A stretch of 37,755 nucleotides of DNA from Bacillus thermozeamaize. GTDB taxonomy: Bacteria; Bacillota; Bacilli; ZCTH02-B2. Location of the stretch: the NCBI GenBank assembly GCA_002159075.1, contig LZRT01000021.1, positions 1 through 37,755 on the forward strand. Direction: 5' to 3'. Below, piece by piece: positions 1-10,410 of this stretch; position 1 is the stretch's first letter, and each line of letters begins with the position of its first letter. The notes beneath the pieces are model-generated. The model searched no databases, was not told the DNA's origin, and was given only the letters and a program-made list of their open reading frames with translations. The translations under genes and the position numbers were made by a program.

Positions 1-2
1 TC

Positions 3-1004
3 CTCCAAGTGCTCACACCCATCTTCGACCCTACATTCTCACCGCACAGTTACGGTTTTCGTCCGAAACGACGGGGACACGATGCAGTCCGGAAGGCACA
101 AGAATACATCCGGGAAGGCTACCGGTATGTGGTTGACATCGACCTGGAGAAATTCTTCGACCGGGTCAACCATGACATCCTCATGAGCCGAGTGGCTCGG
201 AAAGTGAAAGACAAACGGGTTCTGAAACTCATCCGCGCTTACTTGAAAGCGGGAATCATGGCCGAAGGAATCCGTGTCCGAAGTGAGGAAGGGACGCCGC
301 AAGGTGGTCCCTTAAGCCCGCTTTTAGCCAACATCCTCTTGGACGACCTGGATAAAGAACTGGAACGAAGGCAACTTCGATTTGTCCGCTATGCCGATGA
401 CTGCAACATTTACGTCAAAACGCGGCGGGCCGGAGAACGGGTGAAGAGAAGCATCACGAAATACTTGGAGAAGAAGTTAAAACTCAAAGTCAATGAGGCC
501 AAAAGTGCCGTAGACCGCCCATGGAAGCGGAAGTTTCTGGGGTTTAGTTTCACATTCCATAAAGAAGCGAGGATCCGGATTGCCCCGAAATCGCTGAAAC
601 GGGTCAAGGACAAAATTCGTTCTCTGACACAGGGGAACCATCTCACCTCGATGGAAACCATCATCGAAGATTTAAACCGCTACCTGATGGGATGGATGGG
701 CTACTACGCACTGATGGAAACGCCAAGCACCCTGAAAGCATTGGACGAATGGATTCGGCGAAGGCTTCGTCTTGTCCTATGGTCGAGATGGAAAAGGGTC
801 CGGACCCGATACCGGATGCTGAGAGCCCTCGGACTGCCGGAAAGAGATGTCCATAAACTGGCCAACACCCGAAAAGGGGCATGGCGTACAAGCAAAACGC
901 CTCAAATGCACAAAGCCCTTGGAATTGCCTATTGGAAATCCCAAGGACTGATGAGTTTAACGGAAAGATATTTCGAAATTCGTCAAGGTTGGCGAACCGC
1001 CTAG
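3..1004 (+). CDS. ltrA: Group II intron reverse transcriptase/maturase (5'-truncated by window)
   Basis: This is the C-terminal two thirds of an intron-encoded protein that reverse-transcribes the intron RNA and helps it splice. The frame is open to the left edge, and a GTG at 9 is not a true start because the conserved text before SYGFRP continues upstream. Visible motifs are SYGFRP, the QGGPLSPLLANI block, and the catalytic YADD at nucleotides 390-401. A thumb and X (maturase) domain follow, with the family's YLMGWMGYY stretch at about 680-710. The protein ends shortly after the X domain, so no HNH endonuclease domain is present; such proteins usually target single-stranded or hairpin DNA. 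The TAG stop at 1002-1004 lies inside the domain V RNA helix. Confidence 0.93.
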   Translation, partial: LQVLTPIFDPTFSPHSYGFRPKRRGHDAVRKAQEYIREGYRYVVDIDLEKFFDRVNHDILMSRVARKVKDKRVLKLIRAYLKAGIMAEGIRVRSEEGTPQGGPLSPLLANILLDDLDKELERRQLRFVRYADDCNIYVKTRRAGERVKRSITKYLEKKLKLKVNEAKSAVDRPWKRKFLGFSFTFHKEARIRIAPKSLKRVKDKIRSLTQGNHLTSMETIIEDLNRYLMGWMGYYALMETPSTLKALDEWIRRRLRLVLWSRWKRVRTRYRMLRALGLPERDVHKLANTRKGAWRTSKTPQMHKALGIAYWKSQGLMSLTERYFEIRQGWRTA

Positions 1005-1065
1005 TGCGGACCCGCATGCTAGGTGGTGTGGGGGGACGGGGGTTAGTCGCCCCCTCCTACTCGAT
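996..1065 (+). ncRNA. Group II intron domains V and VI with 3' splice end
   Basis: Domain V is the helix ACCGCCTAG (996-1004) paired with CTAGGTGGT (1019-1027), with an inner TGCG/CGCA helix closed by GACC. It carries a CGC catalytic triad. Domain VI follows as GGGGG/CCCCC-type pairing across 1029-1056, with the branch-point A expected in the CCTAC stretch just before the end. The likely intron boundary is after GAT at 1065. The domain V 5' strand doubles as the end of the maturase coding sequence. Confidence 0.75.
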
Positions 1066-1178
1066 CGAAATGGCACGTTGCAACGGAATCATTGTCCCGG
1101 CAAGCTCAAAGTAGGACTCTGCCGTTGATGTATTCAAAACAAATGATCCTTTTTTGGCGACGTGCTTGATAAAATAGT

Positions 1179-1207
1179 TTGGCAAATATGTTATTAATCA
1201 TTATAAT
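1179..1207 (+). promoter_or_regulatory. SigA-type promoter for acetoacetyl-CoA synthetase
   Basis: TTGGCA at 1179-1184 and TATAAT at 1202-1207 are separated by exactly 17 bases. Transcription would begin near 1214, about 64 nt before the start codon. This rules out translation from the in-frame TTG at 1179, which is the -35 box itself. A second weaker candidate, TGATAAAAT (extended -10), lies at 1167-1175. Confidence 0.75.
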
Positions 1208-1277
1208 GAAACAACAACCAACCATATTATTTAAGAATATTGCTCTTATATCCTTGTTGTTGTGGAGGGATGCGTGC

Positions 1278-3260
1278 ATGGCAACGATTTCAGAGGGGAC
1301 ATTGTTATGGGAACCAACGGAAGAGCGCAAGAAATCGTCGGGGATGTTCAGGTACATGCAGTGGCTCGGCGAGCGGCGGGGACTGGCGTTTGATGATTAT
1401 CACGCCTTGTGGCAGTGGTCGGTGGATCAGCTGGAGGATTTTTGGGAGACGGTTTGGGAATATACGCAGGTTCAGGCTTCGGTGCCTTACACGAAAGTGT
1501 TGGAAAAAAGGGAAATGCCTGGCGCGCGCTGGTTTACGGGGGCGCGTCTCAACTACGCGGAACATATTTTCCGCAACTTTCGCGCAGAGAAACCGGCTTT
1601 GTTCTTTCGGTCTGAGCATCACCCGCTGACAACCATCACATGGGATGAGTTAAGGAAACAGACGGCATCCGTTTCCAATGCCCTCAAGCGTCTGGGAGTG
1701 AAACCCGGCGACCGCGTTGTCGCATACATGCCCAATATTCCCCAGACGGTCATCGCTTTTCTTGCCTGCGCCAGCATCGGCGCGGTGTGGTCAAGCTGCT
1801 CTCCCGATTTTGGCACACCCAGCGTGATTGATCGTTTCAAGCAAATTGAGCCTAAAATCCTTTTTGCCGTGGACGGTTATCGGTATAACGGCAAACCGCA
1901 CGACAGGATGTCCGTGGTGGCCGATCTGCAGGCTGCTCTGCCGTCGCTGGAAAAGACGGTTCTGGTGCCATACCTGGATGAAAGGACCGATGCCAAACTG
2001 CCGCATCATGCCGTGCTGTGGGATGATTTACTGCAAACGGACGGAGAGCTGTCGTTTGAACAGGTGCCGTTTGACCATCCCCTGTGGGTGCTATATTCTT
2101 CGGGAACAACCGGTTTGCCCAAGCCGATTGTGCAGGGGCAGGGCGGCATTTTAATCGAACAACTCAAATCGTTTGTCATACAAAACAGCATCACGGAGGA
2201 TGATCGGTTTTTCTGGTTCACGACCACCGGATGGATGATGTGGAACTTTTTGGTCGGGACGCTTCTGGCAGGCGCTGCCATCATTCTCTACGATGGCAGT
2301 CCGGCTTATCCTGACATCGATGTGCTGTGGGATTTGGCGGAGAAGTCCGGGATGACTTATTTCGGCACCAGTGCCGGTTACATTGCCACCTGTATGAAAG
2401 CGGGAGCAGATCCGGGGAAAAAATACGATTTGTCCAAACTGAAAGCGCTTGGCTCAACCGGCTCGCCGCTGACACCCGAAGGGTTTGCCTGGGTGTATGA
2501 ACATGTCAAGCAAGATCTCTGGCTGGCTTCCGCAAGCGGAGGCACGGATGTTTGCACCGCCTTTGTGGGCGGTTCGCCGCTGCTTCCCGTACGGGCGGGA
2601 GAGATTCAATGCCGTTCGCTCGGCGTGAAGGTGGAAGCGTTTGATGAACAGGGACAGCCGCTGATTGATGAGGTGGGGGAACTGGTGGTGACCGAACCGA
2701 TGCCCTCCATGCCGTTGTATTTTTGGAATGATCCCGACGGCCGGCGGTACAAGGAGAGCTATTTTGACATGTACCCCGGTGTCTGGCGGCACGGCGATTG
2801 GATCAAGATCACATCCCGCGGCAGCTGCATCATTTACGGCCGTTCCGACTCCACCATCAACCGGCATGGGGTGCGGATGGGGACAAGCGAGATTTACCAG
2901 GCGGTCGAGTCTTTGGATGAGGTGCTTGACAGCTTGATCGTGGATCTGGAGCTGCTGGGACGCCCGTCATTTCTGCCTTTATTCGTCGTGTTGAAACCCG
3001 GGGTTGTTCTCGACGAACAATTAAAGGCGGCCATCAAGGACAAAATCAGGAAAGAAGTGTCACCCCGTCACGTGCCGGACGAAATTTACGCCGTGGAACA
3101 AATCCCCAGGACGTTAAACGGGAAGAAGATGGAAGTGCCGATACGCCGGATCCTTCTCGGCCATCCTCTCGAAAAGGCGGTGAACCCGGATTCGATGAGC
3201 AATCCAGAGTCGCTTCCGTTTTTTATCGAACTTGCCAAATCGCTGAATGAAATTGGCTAG
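1278..3260 (+). CDS. aacS: Acetoacetyl-CoA synthetase
   Basis: The 660-residue product matches the usual length of cytosolic acetoacetyl-CoA synthetases, which join acetoacetate to CoA using ATP through an acyl-adenylate. The start was chosen at ATG 1278 because TGGAGGGA at 1262-1269 is well spaced and the good promoter lies upstream. The N-terminal segment is the ACS-type cap. The AMP-binding P-loop YSSGTTGLPKP is at residues 273-283, the TTTGWMMWN motif of acyl-CoA synthetases follows, GRSDSTINRHGVRMG is the hinge/A8 region, and NGKK near residue 614-617 carries the C-terminal catalytic lysine (probably K616). The N-terminal motif set is closer to acetoacetyl-CoA than acetyl-CoA ligases. 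It stands alone between its own promoter and terminator. Likely roles are ketone-body or polyhydroxybutyrate-derived acetoacetate use, or leucine catabolism; these are inference. Confidence 0.9.
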   Translation: MATISEGTLLWEPTEERKKSSGMFRYMQWLGERRGLAFDDYHALWQWSVDQLEDFWETVWEYTQVQASVPYTKVLEKREMPGARWFTGARLNYAEHIFRNFRAEKPALFFRSEHHPLTTITWDELRKQTASVSNALKRLGVKPGDRVVAYMPNIPQTVIAFLACASIGAVWSSCSPDFGTPSVIDRFKQIEPKILFAVDGYRYNGKPHDRMSVVADLQAALPSLEKTVLVPYLDERTDAKLPHHAVLWDDLLQTDGELSFEQVPFDHPLWVLYSSGTTGLPKPIVQGQGGILIEQLKSFVIQNSITEDDRFFWFTTTGWMMWNFLVGTLLAGAAIILYDGSPAYPDIDVLWDLAEKSGMTYFGTSAGYIATCMKAGADPGKKYDLSKLKALGSTGSPLTPEGFAWVYEHVKQDLWLASASGGTDVCTAFVGGSPLLPVRAGEIQCRSLGVKVEAFDEQGQPLIDEVGELVVTEPMPSMPLYFWNDPDGRRYKESYFDMYPGVWRHGDWIKITSRGSCIIYGRSDSTINRHGVRMGTSEIYQAVESLDEVLDSLIVDLELLGRPSFLPLFVVLKPGVVLDEQLKAAIKDKIRKEVSPRHVPDEIYAVEQIPRTLNGKKMEVPIRRILLGHPLEKAVNPDSMSNPESLPFFIELAKSLNEIG

Positions 3261-3310
3261 TGTTTTGCTGAAATATGCCGCAGAGAGGGATTCGTTTACT
3301 TAGAAAAACG

Positions 3311-3347
3311 AAGAGGGCGCAAGATGTTGCGCCTTCTTTTTGTTTTC
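3311..3347 (+). terminator. Rho-independent terminator after aacS
   Basis: A 12-bp stem, AAGAGGGCGCAA (3311-3322) with TTGCGCCTTCTT (3327-3338), has one G-U pair and a GATG tetraloop. It is followed by a T-rich tract to 3347. Confidence 0.92.
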
Positions 3348-3410
3348 TTAAAGCCTTTATAGGGTTGGCAAATGCTTGTTCGCTGACAATCCCATGTCAT
3401 TGATTCCTTG

Positions 3411-3498
3411 TATAATGAAACTATCTATCCACGATCACATGTGACAGATGTTGGCTTTTATTTTTATAGAAGCGCGCCTGATCACCTCGTGGTAAAAT
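3411..3498 (+). promoter_or_regulatory. Candidate -10 elements for the hsd operon
   Basis: A perfect TATAAT lies at 3411-3416 without a clear -35 at the right spacing. A TGGTAAAAT extended -10 at 3490-3498 lies only ~33 nt before the hsdM start. One or both could drive the restriction-modification operon, as no other promoter is evident between the aacS terminator and hsdM. Confidence 0.4.
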
Positions 3499-3530
3499 GA
3501 TAGAGGACAGAAGAGTTGGAGGCAGAGCGG

Positions 3531-5048
<1,518 letters not shown>

Positions 5049-5052
5049 AACG

Positions 5053-6363
5053 ATGAAGGGCATGGATGCGGTACGAGAAGGCTACAAGCGGACGGAGTTG
5101 GGGGAAATTCCGGTTGAATGGGAAGTGAGTCATTTAGGGAGACATATGAAAATCATTGGAGGATATGCATTCAAAAGTGAACATTTTCATGATCAAGGAA
5201 TTAAAATCCTTAGGATTTCAAATATATCCGAAGGCAAATTGAGCTTTTTAAATTGCGTCTTTTACCCGGAAAAGATAGCGAAAGACATATCGGAAGAATT
5301 TTTTCTCAAAGAAAATGATATCGTCATTGCCATGTCAGGAGCAACAACAGGAAAAGTGGGAATGGTTGATAAAAGAGATTTGCCGTGTTTGCTTAACCAA
5401 CGCGTAGGAAAATTAAAACCTATTTCAAATAAAGTTGACAATAAATTTATCTATTATGTGATGAGTGACAGATACTTTCAAGAGAAGATTTGGAATTATG
5501 CTATTGGCGGAGCCCAACCGAACATTAGCGGGAAACAAATCGAAAGCATTCCAATCATGATTCCAACTCTTCCCGAACAGAAAAAAATCGCCGACATCTT
5601 GTCAACCGTAGACGAGCAGATTGAGCGGACCGAACAGTTGATCGGGAAAACCGAAGAACTCAAAAAGGGCCTGATGCAGAAACTGTTGACGAAGGGAATC
5701 GGACATACCCGGTTCAAAAAGACGGAAGTGGGAGAGATTCCGGAGGCGTGGGAAGTCAAGAGGTTAATCGAAGTGAAAGATCCTGCGAAAGAGAATGCAT
5801 TTACAGATGGCGATTGGATTGAAGCAGAACATATAACGGATCATGGGATTCGGCTCATTCAAACCGGAAACATTGGAATCGGAAAATTTATTGAAAAGGA
5901 AGATAAAAAGTATATATCTTTAAAAACATTCGCCGACTTAAGATGCAAAGAAGTTCAACCGGGAGACATTCTGATATGCAGAATGGCCGAACCCGCAGGA
6001 CGATCATGTGTTGTGCCTGATTTAGGAACAAAAATGATAACATCTGTTGATTGCACGATTGTTAAAGTTGATAAGAAGAAATATGATAATCGATTTATCA
6101 ATTATTACTTAAACACTGAAAGAAACCTGAAAGAGATGCAAAAATTTGAACAAGGAACGACGAGAAAGAGGATTACCAGATCCCATTTGCAAAGCATCAA
6201 GATTCCTGTGCCGCCGTTGGAGGAACAAAAAGAAATATCAGATATATTGACGGGAGTTGATTCCATGTTAGAAATCTACGACTCCCAAAAACAACGGCTC
6301 CAAAGGCTCAAAAAAGGCCTGATGCAAAAACTGTTGACGGGAAAGATCCGCGTCAAGGTGTGA
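5053..6363 (+). CDS. hsdS: Type I restriction-modification system, DNA specificity subunit
   Basis: A 436-residue subunit with the two-fold layout of HsdS. Target recognition domain 1 runs from about residue 15 to 175, followed by a central conserved coiled-coil; domain 2 runs from about 225 to 395, followed by a second conserved helix. Each half begins with a similar block, TELGEIPVEWEV and TEVGEIPEAWEV, and ends with a KKGLMQKLLT block. The start ATG 5053 has GAGGAGA at 5037-5043. The two recognition domains are clearly more AT-rich than the flanking hsdM and hsdR, which is common because these domains are exchanged between strains. It should read a bipartite sequence with two different halves; the target cannot be predicted here. 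The stop overlaps an upstream in-frame GTG of hsdR, and the hsdR start is 14 nt downstream. Confidence 0.95.
   Translation: MKGMDAVREGYKRTELGEIPVEWEVSHLGRHMKIIGGYAFKSEHFHDQGIKILRISNISEGKLSFLNCVFYPEKIAKDISEEFFLKENDIVIAMSGATTGKVGMVDKRDLPCLLNQRVGKLKPISNKVDNKFIYYVMSDRYFQEKIWNYAIGGAQPNISGKQIESIPIMIPTLPEQKKIADILSTVDEQIERTEQLIGKTEELKKGLMQKLLTKGIGHTRFKKTEVGEIPEAWEVKRLIEVKDPAKENAFTDGDWIEAEHITDHGIRLIQTGNIGIGKFIEKEDKKYISLKTFADLRCKEVQPGDILICRMAEPAGRSCVVPDLGTKMITSVDCTIVKVDKKKYDNRFINYYLNTERNLKEMQKFEQGTTRKRITRSHLQSIKIPVPPLEEQKEISDILTGVDSMLEIYDSQKQRLQRLKKGLMQKLLTGKIRVKV
5659..5691 (+). repeat. hsdS internal direct repeat, copy 1
   Basis: A 33-nt segment encoding the central conserved KKGLMQKLLT block is repeated at 6307-6339 with only two mismatches. 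It is a natural site for homologous exchange of half-subunits. Confidence 0.8.
6307..6339 (+). repeat. hsdS internal direct repeat, copy 2
   Basis: Second copy of the 33-nt conserved-helix repeat (see 5659-5691), at the C-terminal end of HsdS. Spacing between the copies is 648 bp. Confidence 0.8.
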
Positions 6364-6377
6364 TTGGAGGAAACGGG

Positions 6378-9300
6378 ATGGCAGCGCACCCTTATCTCGG
6401 CAACGAAGCATCGCTGGTGGAATTGCCGGCGATTGAGTACATACAACAGAAATTGGGTTACCCGTTCATCCATGGGGATCAGTTGACGCCGGAAACCGGC
6501 GAGCGGGAGTCGTATAGCGATGTGATCCTGATCCAGCGGTTAAGGCGGGCGCTCAAACGGCTCAATCCCTGGATCGACGAAACCAACCTGAACAAGGCGG
6601 TCCGTTATCTGACCCGTGCCGAAGGGCTGGGGGCATCCTTGTTGGAGATCAACGAGAAAATCCATGATGCCCTCGTCAACCTCACCTTTGCGCTGGAACA
6701 GGATCTGGAAGGGACGGGACAAAAGAAATTCCACACCGTCCGGTTTATCGACTGGGAGAACATCGACAACAACGAATTCCTCGTCACCCGCCAGTTTGTC
6801 GTCCAGGGGCCCGACGAGAAGATCATCCCGGACATTGTCCTTTTCATCAACGGCATTCCCGTTGTCGTCCTCGAATGCAAGTCGCCGTTCCTGGAACGAC
6901 GGGAACATGAAAATGTGGGCAAGAAAGAGGCCTTTGAGCAGTTGCGGCGTTATATGAACCAGCGGGGCGCGGCCAAGGCGGAGGGGGCGCCGCGGCTGTT
7001 TTATACCAACTTCTTCACGGGGATTCTCAACAAGTACCATGCCTACGTGGGAACCATCAGTTCGGGGTACAGCCATTACCTGGAGTGGAAGGACCCGTAT
7101 CCGTTCCGAAGAGAAGAGATTGCGCAGGTGGAAGACTTTGGCCAGAACCTCTTCCTGCAGGGGCTCCTGGAGAAGCGGAACTTGCTGGACATCATGCAAC
7201 ATTTCATCCTCTTTGAAACCGATGGGGAAACGCGGGTGAAAAAGATCTGCCGTTACCAGCAGTTTCGGGCCGTCAACAAAGCGCTGGAGCGCCTGGTTCA
7301 GGGGAAGGATGCCCTCTCCCGCGGCGGAGTGATCTGGCACACGCAAGGATCCGGAAAATCCTTGACGATGGTTTATCTGGCCCGGAAAATCCGCCGGACG
7401 CCCGAACTGGCCGATGCCACCATCGTGGTCCTGACGGACCGGATCGACCTGGACAAGCAGCTTTATGGCACCTTTATGCGCACCCTGTCGGCGTATACCA
7501 CACCGGTCCGGGCGGAGACCGTCAGACAGATGAAAGAACTCCTGTCCCTGGCGCAGCCGCAGATCATCCTCACCACCATCCAGAAGTTCCAGAACGAAAA
7601 AGAGGACGAGGAAGCGCTGCGCGATGAACAACTGGGGACCAGCCTGCATCAGGAAAAAGAGATGGAGGCCCTGACCACCAAATCCAACGTGATCGTTCTC
7701 GTCGATGAGGCGCACCGCAGCCAGTACAAGGGGCTGGCCCGCAACATGCGCATGGCGCTGCCCAACGCGGCCTTTATCGGCTTTACGGGAACGCCGATTG
7801 ACAAGAAGGACAAATCCACGCCCCGAACGTTTGGCTCCTATATCGACAAATATTCCATCCAGCAGGCGGTGGAGGACGGGGCCACCGTCCGGATCGTCTA
7901 CGAAGGCCGCAAGCCGGATCTGCAAATCAAGGCGGAGACGATTGAAGAACTGTTTGAACAGGCCTTTGAAGACCGGACGGAAGAAGAAAAAGAGGCCATC
8001 AAGCAGAAATATGTGACCAAGCAGTCCATCGTCGAGGCGGATGAGCGGATCGAGGAGATTGCCAAAGACATTCTGGAACATTATAAGCAATGGGTGTATC
8101 CCAACGGATTCAAGGCCCAGGTGGTCTGCGTCTCCCGTGAAGCCTGCGTCAAGTATTACTGCGCCCTGAACAAGCATATGATGGACATCGTCGGCGAACC
8201 GTTGGAGGTCAAAATCATCTTTTCCGGAAGCCCGAACGATCCGCCGCATCTCAAAGCGCATCACACCGCCAAGGCGGAACAGGACCAGATCATCCGCGAA
8301 TTCAAGAAGCCGTTACAGGAGAGCAGACTGGCCTTTCTTGTCGTGAAGGACATGCTCTTGACCGGCTTTGATGCGCCGATCGAACAGGTGATGTACCTGG
8401 ACCGGCCGTTGAAAGAACATAACCTCCTGCAGGCGATTGCCCGTGTGAACCGCACCTGCGGCGACCGCAAGAAATGCGGTTATGTGGTGGATTATTACGG
8501 CGTCTCCAATTTTCTGGAGGAAGCCCTGGCCATTTTTGACCGGGAAGAACTGGGCAAGCCGATGGAGTCCCTCGATTCGGTTTACCAGCAGATGCTTTCC
8601 TACCGGGAAGCGGTGATGGGCATGTTCAGGGGGGTTGATCCCGACAACCTGGATCAATTGGTCAAGCGGATCGAACCGGAGGACAAACGGGCCGAATTTG
8701 AACTGGCTTACAAGCGGTTTGCTGCGACGCTGGAACAATTGCTGCCGGGCAGGGTTTCCACCCAGCACATCAACGATCTGCGCTGGCTGTCCTATATCCG
8801 CGCGGCGGCAAAGGCGCGCTTTGAGCCGCAAAAAAAACTGGACATTTCCGATTGCGGGGAAAAAGTCAAAAAGCTCATTTCGGACCATCTCCAGGCCAAG
8901 GGCGTGCACCAGTGGATTGAACCGATGACCCTCTTTGATCCCGATTTCCACGACAAGGTGGAGAAACTGCATTCCGATGAGGCGGTGGCTTCCAGCATGG
9001 AGCACGCCATCCGCCATGTGATCCACGTCCGGCTGGATGACAACCCGGTCTATTACACCAGCCTGTTGGAGAAATTGCGGAAAATCCTGGAGGAAACCCG
9101 GAACGACTGGATAGAGCGGAGGAAGCGCCTGCAAGCCTTCATGGAGGAGGTGCAGAGCGGCGAACAGAGCGAGGCCGAGGCCTTGGGCCTGTCCAAAGAG
9201 GAATACGCCTTTTTCGAAGTGGTGAAAAAATACCTGACGGAACAGGGAGATACGGAACAGATAGGGGCGCAACCGGAAGCCAGCGGGCAGCAAGGCGGCC

Positions 9301-9611
9301 GATCAGGCGCAAGCCTTGCCGGTGTGGCCCGGGAGGGGCGGGTGGAATACATCAGCCAGGATTTGATCGATCTCGCGAAAGACATCGCCCGTGACGTGGC
9401 GGAGATCGTACGGGAGAACTACATCATGGAGTGGGTGGACAATCCGGCCAAGACCGATGCCATCCAGCATGCCATCTATATGCTGTTGAACCGGCGATAC
9501 TTCAAGCAGATCAAATTGGACGTGCGCAAAAAACTGGTGCAACCCTTGCTTCAACTGGCGAAGAAACATTTTGCGGTCTTGGATACAGGGGATTCTCAGA
9601 GGGGTTTTTGA
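6378..9611 (+). CDS. hsdR: Type I restriction-modification system, restriction/translocase subunit
   Basis: A 1077-residue motor and nuclease subunit that pulls DNA with ATP hydrolysis and cuts at a distance from the unmethylated site. The N-terminal PD-(D/E)xK nuclease shows PDIVLF with Asp152 and LECKS with Glu166 and Lys168. The superfamily 2 helicase follows: Walker A HTQGSGKS with GSGKS at 324-328, the DEAH box (VDEAHRSQ), then FTGTP (motif III) and a RecA2 domain with LLTGFDAP and the arginine-bearing QAIARVNRT motif VI. The C-terminal helical region that docks on HsdM includes a low-complexity stretch around nucleotides 9240-9330. The start was set at ATG 6378, with GGAGG at 6366-6370. 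The last bases TGATG overlap the start of the downstream metallopeptidase gene. All motifs look intact, so the enzyme is probably active. Confidence 0.96.
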   Translation: MAAHPYLGNEASLVELPAIEYIQQKLGYPFIHGDQLTPETGERESYSDVILIQRLRRALKRLNPWIDETNLNKAVRYLTRAEGLGASLLEINEKIHDALVNLTFALEQDLEGTGQKKFHTVRFIDWENIDNNEFLVTRQFVVQGPDEKIIPDIVLFINGIPVVVLECKSPFLERREHENVGKKEAFEQLRRYMNQRGAAKAEGAPRLFYTNFFTGILNKYHAYVGTISSGYSHYLEWKDPYPFRREEIAQVEDFGQNLFLQGLLEKRNLLDIMQHFILFETDGETRVKKICRYQQFRAVNKALERLVQGKDALSRGGVIWHTQGSGKSLTMVYLARKIRRTPELADATIVVLTDRIDLDKQLYGTFMRTLSAYTTPVRAETVRQMKELLSLAQPQIILTTIQKFQNEKEDEEALRDEQLGTSLHQEKEMEALTTKSNVIVLVDEAHRSQYKGLARNMRMALPNAAFIGFTGTPIDKKDKSTPRTFGSYIDKYSIQQAVEDGATVRIVYEGRKPDLQIKAETIEELFEQAFEDRTEEEKEAIKQKYVTKQSIVEADERIEEIAKDILEHYKQWVYPNGFKAQVVCVSREACVKYYCALNKHMMDIVGEPLEVKIIFSGSPNDPPHLKAHHTAKAEQDQIIREFKKPLQESRLAFLVVKDMLLTGFDAPIEQVMYLDRPLKEHNLLQAIARVNRTCGDRKKCGYVVDYYGVSNFLEEALAIFDREELGKPMESLDSVYQQMLSYREAVMGMFRGVDPDNLDQLVKRIEPEDKRAEFELAYKRFAATLEQLLPGRVSTQHINDLRWLSYIRAAAKARFEPQKKLDISDCGEKVKKLISDHLQAKGVHQWIEPMTLFDPDFHDKVEKLHSDEAVASSMEHAIRHVIHVRLDDNPVYYTSLLEKLRKILEETRNDWIERRKRLQAFMEEVQSGEQSEAEALGLSKEEYAFFEVVKKYLTEQGDTEQIGAQPEASGQQGGRSGASLAGVAREGRVEYISQDLIDLAKDIARDVAEIVRENYIMEWVDNPAKTDAIQHAIYMLLNRRYFKQIKLDVRKKLVQPLLQLAKKHFAVLDTGDSQRGF

Positions 9612-10348
9612 TGAACAGAGAAAAGATGAACAGACAAACCATGCAGATACAATTCGGCGCAAAAACCATCCCGTTTGAAGTGATCTACCGGAAACGGAAG
9701 ACGATGGAAATTCGCGTCGAGCCGCCGGATCGGGTGACCGTGGTGGCTCCTCAGGGGACGCCGCAAGAGGTGATCCTGCAGAAAGTGTACGGCCGGGCGT
9801 CTTGGATCGTCCAGAAACTTTTGTTGTGCCGGCAAATCGAGTCCCGTCCCATCCGGCGGGAATTTGTCAACGGCGAATCTTTTCTGTACTTGGGCAGGAA
9901 CCATTCCCTGCAATTGATTCTGGATGCCAGTCTCAAAAAACCGGCAGTGAAACTCTACCGGGGGAAGTTTTACGTGACAACGCCCGATCAAGACGAACAA
10001 AAAATCCGGCAGGCGATGGAGCGGTGGTACCGCGCCAAGACCCTGGAGAAAGTGAAGGAGCGGGTGGCCTATTACCAGCGCTATTTTGAGCAGAAACCGG
10101 CCGCGATACGTGTCAAGGAACAAAAGAAGCGCTGGGCCAGCTGCACGGCGAGGGATGAACTGTTGTTCAACTGGCGCTGCGTCATGGCGCCTGCCCCGGT
10201 CTTGGACTATATCGTCGTGCATGAAATGTGCCATATGTGCCACAAGAACCACTCGAAGGCTTTCTGGGATTTGGTGGCTTCCATTTTGCCGGATTACCAG
10301 CAGAGTAAGGAATGGCTGCAAAAATACGGTGTGCGCATGGATTTGTAG
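9611..10348 (+). CDS. YgjP/SprT-like (DUF45, M48-type) zinc metallopeptidase
   Basis: A 245-residue protein of the YgjP-like metallopeptidase family. The zinc site HEMCH is at residues 204-208, and a third ligand is expected at His214 in the KNHSKAFW block. The KKRWASC motif and the LLFNWRCVMAP block upstream of the zinc site are characteristic of the family. The N-terminal half (residues 1-150) is the usual beta-rich DUF45 portion. There is no signal peptide, so it should be cytosolic. ATG 9611 overlaps the hsdR TGA in TGATG, with GAGGGG at 9599-9604; an in-frame ATG at 9626 is a weaker alternative. It is the last gene before the operon terminator, so it is transcribed with hsdMSR. Association of this family with type I R-M loci is known from other genomes. 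What it cleaves is unknown; control of HsdR turnover is one hypothesis. Confidence 0.88.
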   Translation: MNREKMNRQTMQIQFGAKTIPFEVIYRKRKTMEIRVEPPDRVTVVAPQGTPQEVILQKVYGRASWIVQKLLLCRQIESRPIRREFVNGESFLYLGRNHSLQLILDASLKKPAVKLYRGKFYVTTPDQDEQKIRQAMERWYRAKTLEKVKERVAYYQRYFEQKPAAIRVKEQKKRWASCTARDELLFNWRCVMAPAPVLDYIVVHEMCHMCHKNHSKAFWDLVASILPDYQQSKEWLQKYGVRMDL

Positions 10349-10410
10349 GAAAAAGCGTATAAAGTTTGGGCAGGCAAGCAGGAATTGGCCCTATCGAAAT
10401 AGAAATGGAG

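Larger units (their letters stand above)
1..1065 (+). mobile_element. Group II intron, 3' portion (5' part outside window)
   Basis: The maturase reading frame is followed directly by a domain V hairpin and a domain VI stem, and then a typical bacterial group II intron 3' end, CTACTCGAT, at 1057-1065. The 5' end, domains I-III and the first part of the maturase lie left of the window, so completeness cannot be judged. The 3' exon from 1066 onward has no recognisable gene before the promoter of the acetoacetyl-CoA synthetase, so the intron seems to sit in intergenic DNA. The CGC triad in domain V and the lack of an HNH domain would fit an endonuclease-less lineage such as class C, but that class call is inference. 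Confidence 0.85.

Noticed and set aside
1179..1277. N-terminal extension of acetoacetyl-CoA synthetase from TTG 1179
   Set aside because: It overlaps the -35 and -10 boxes of a good promoter and adds residues that are not family-like.
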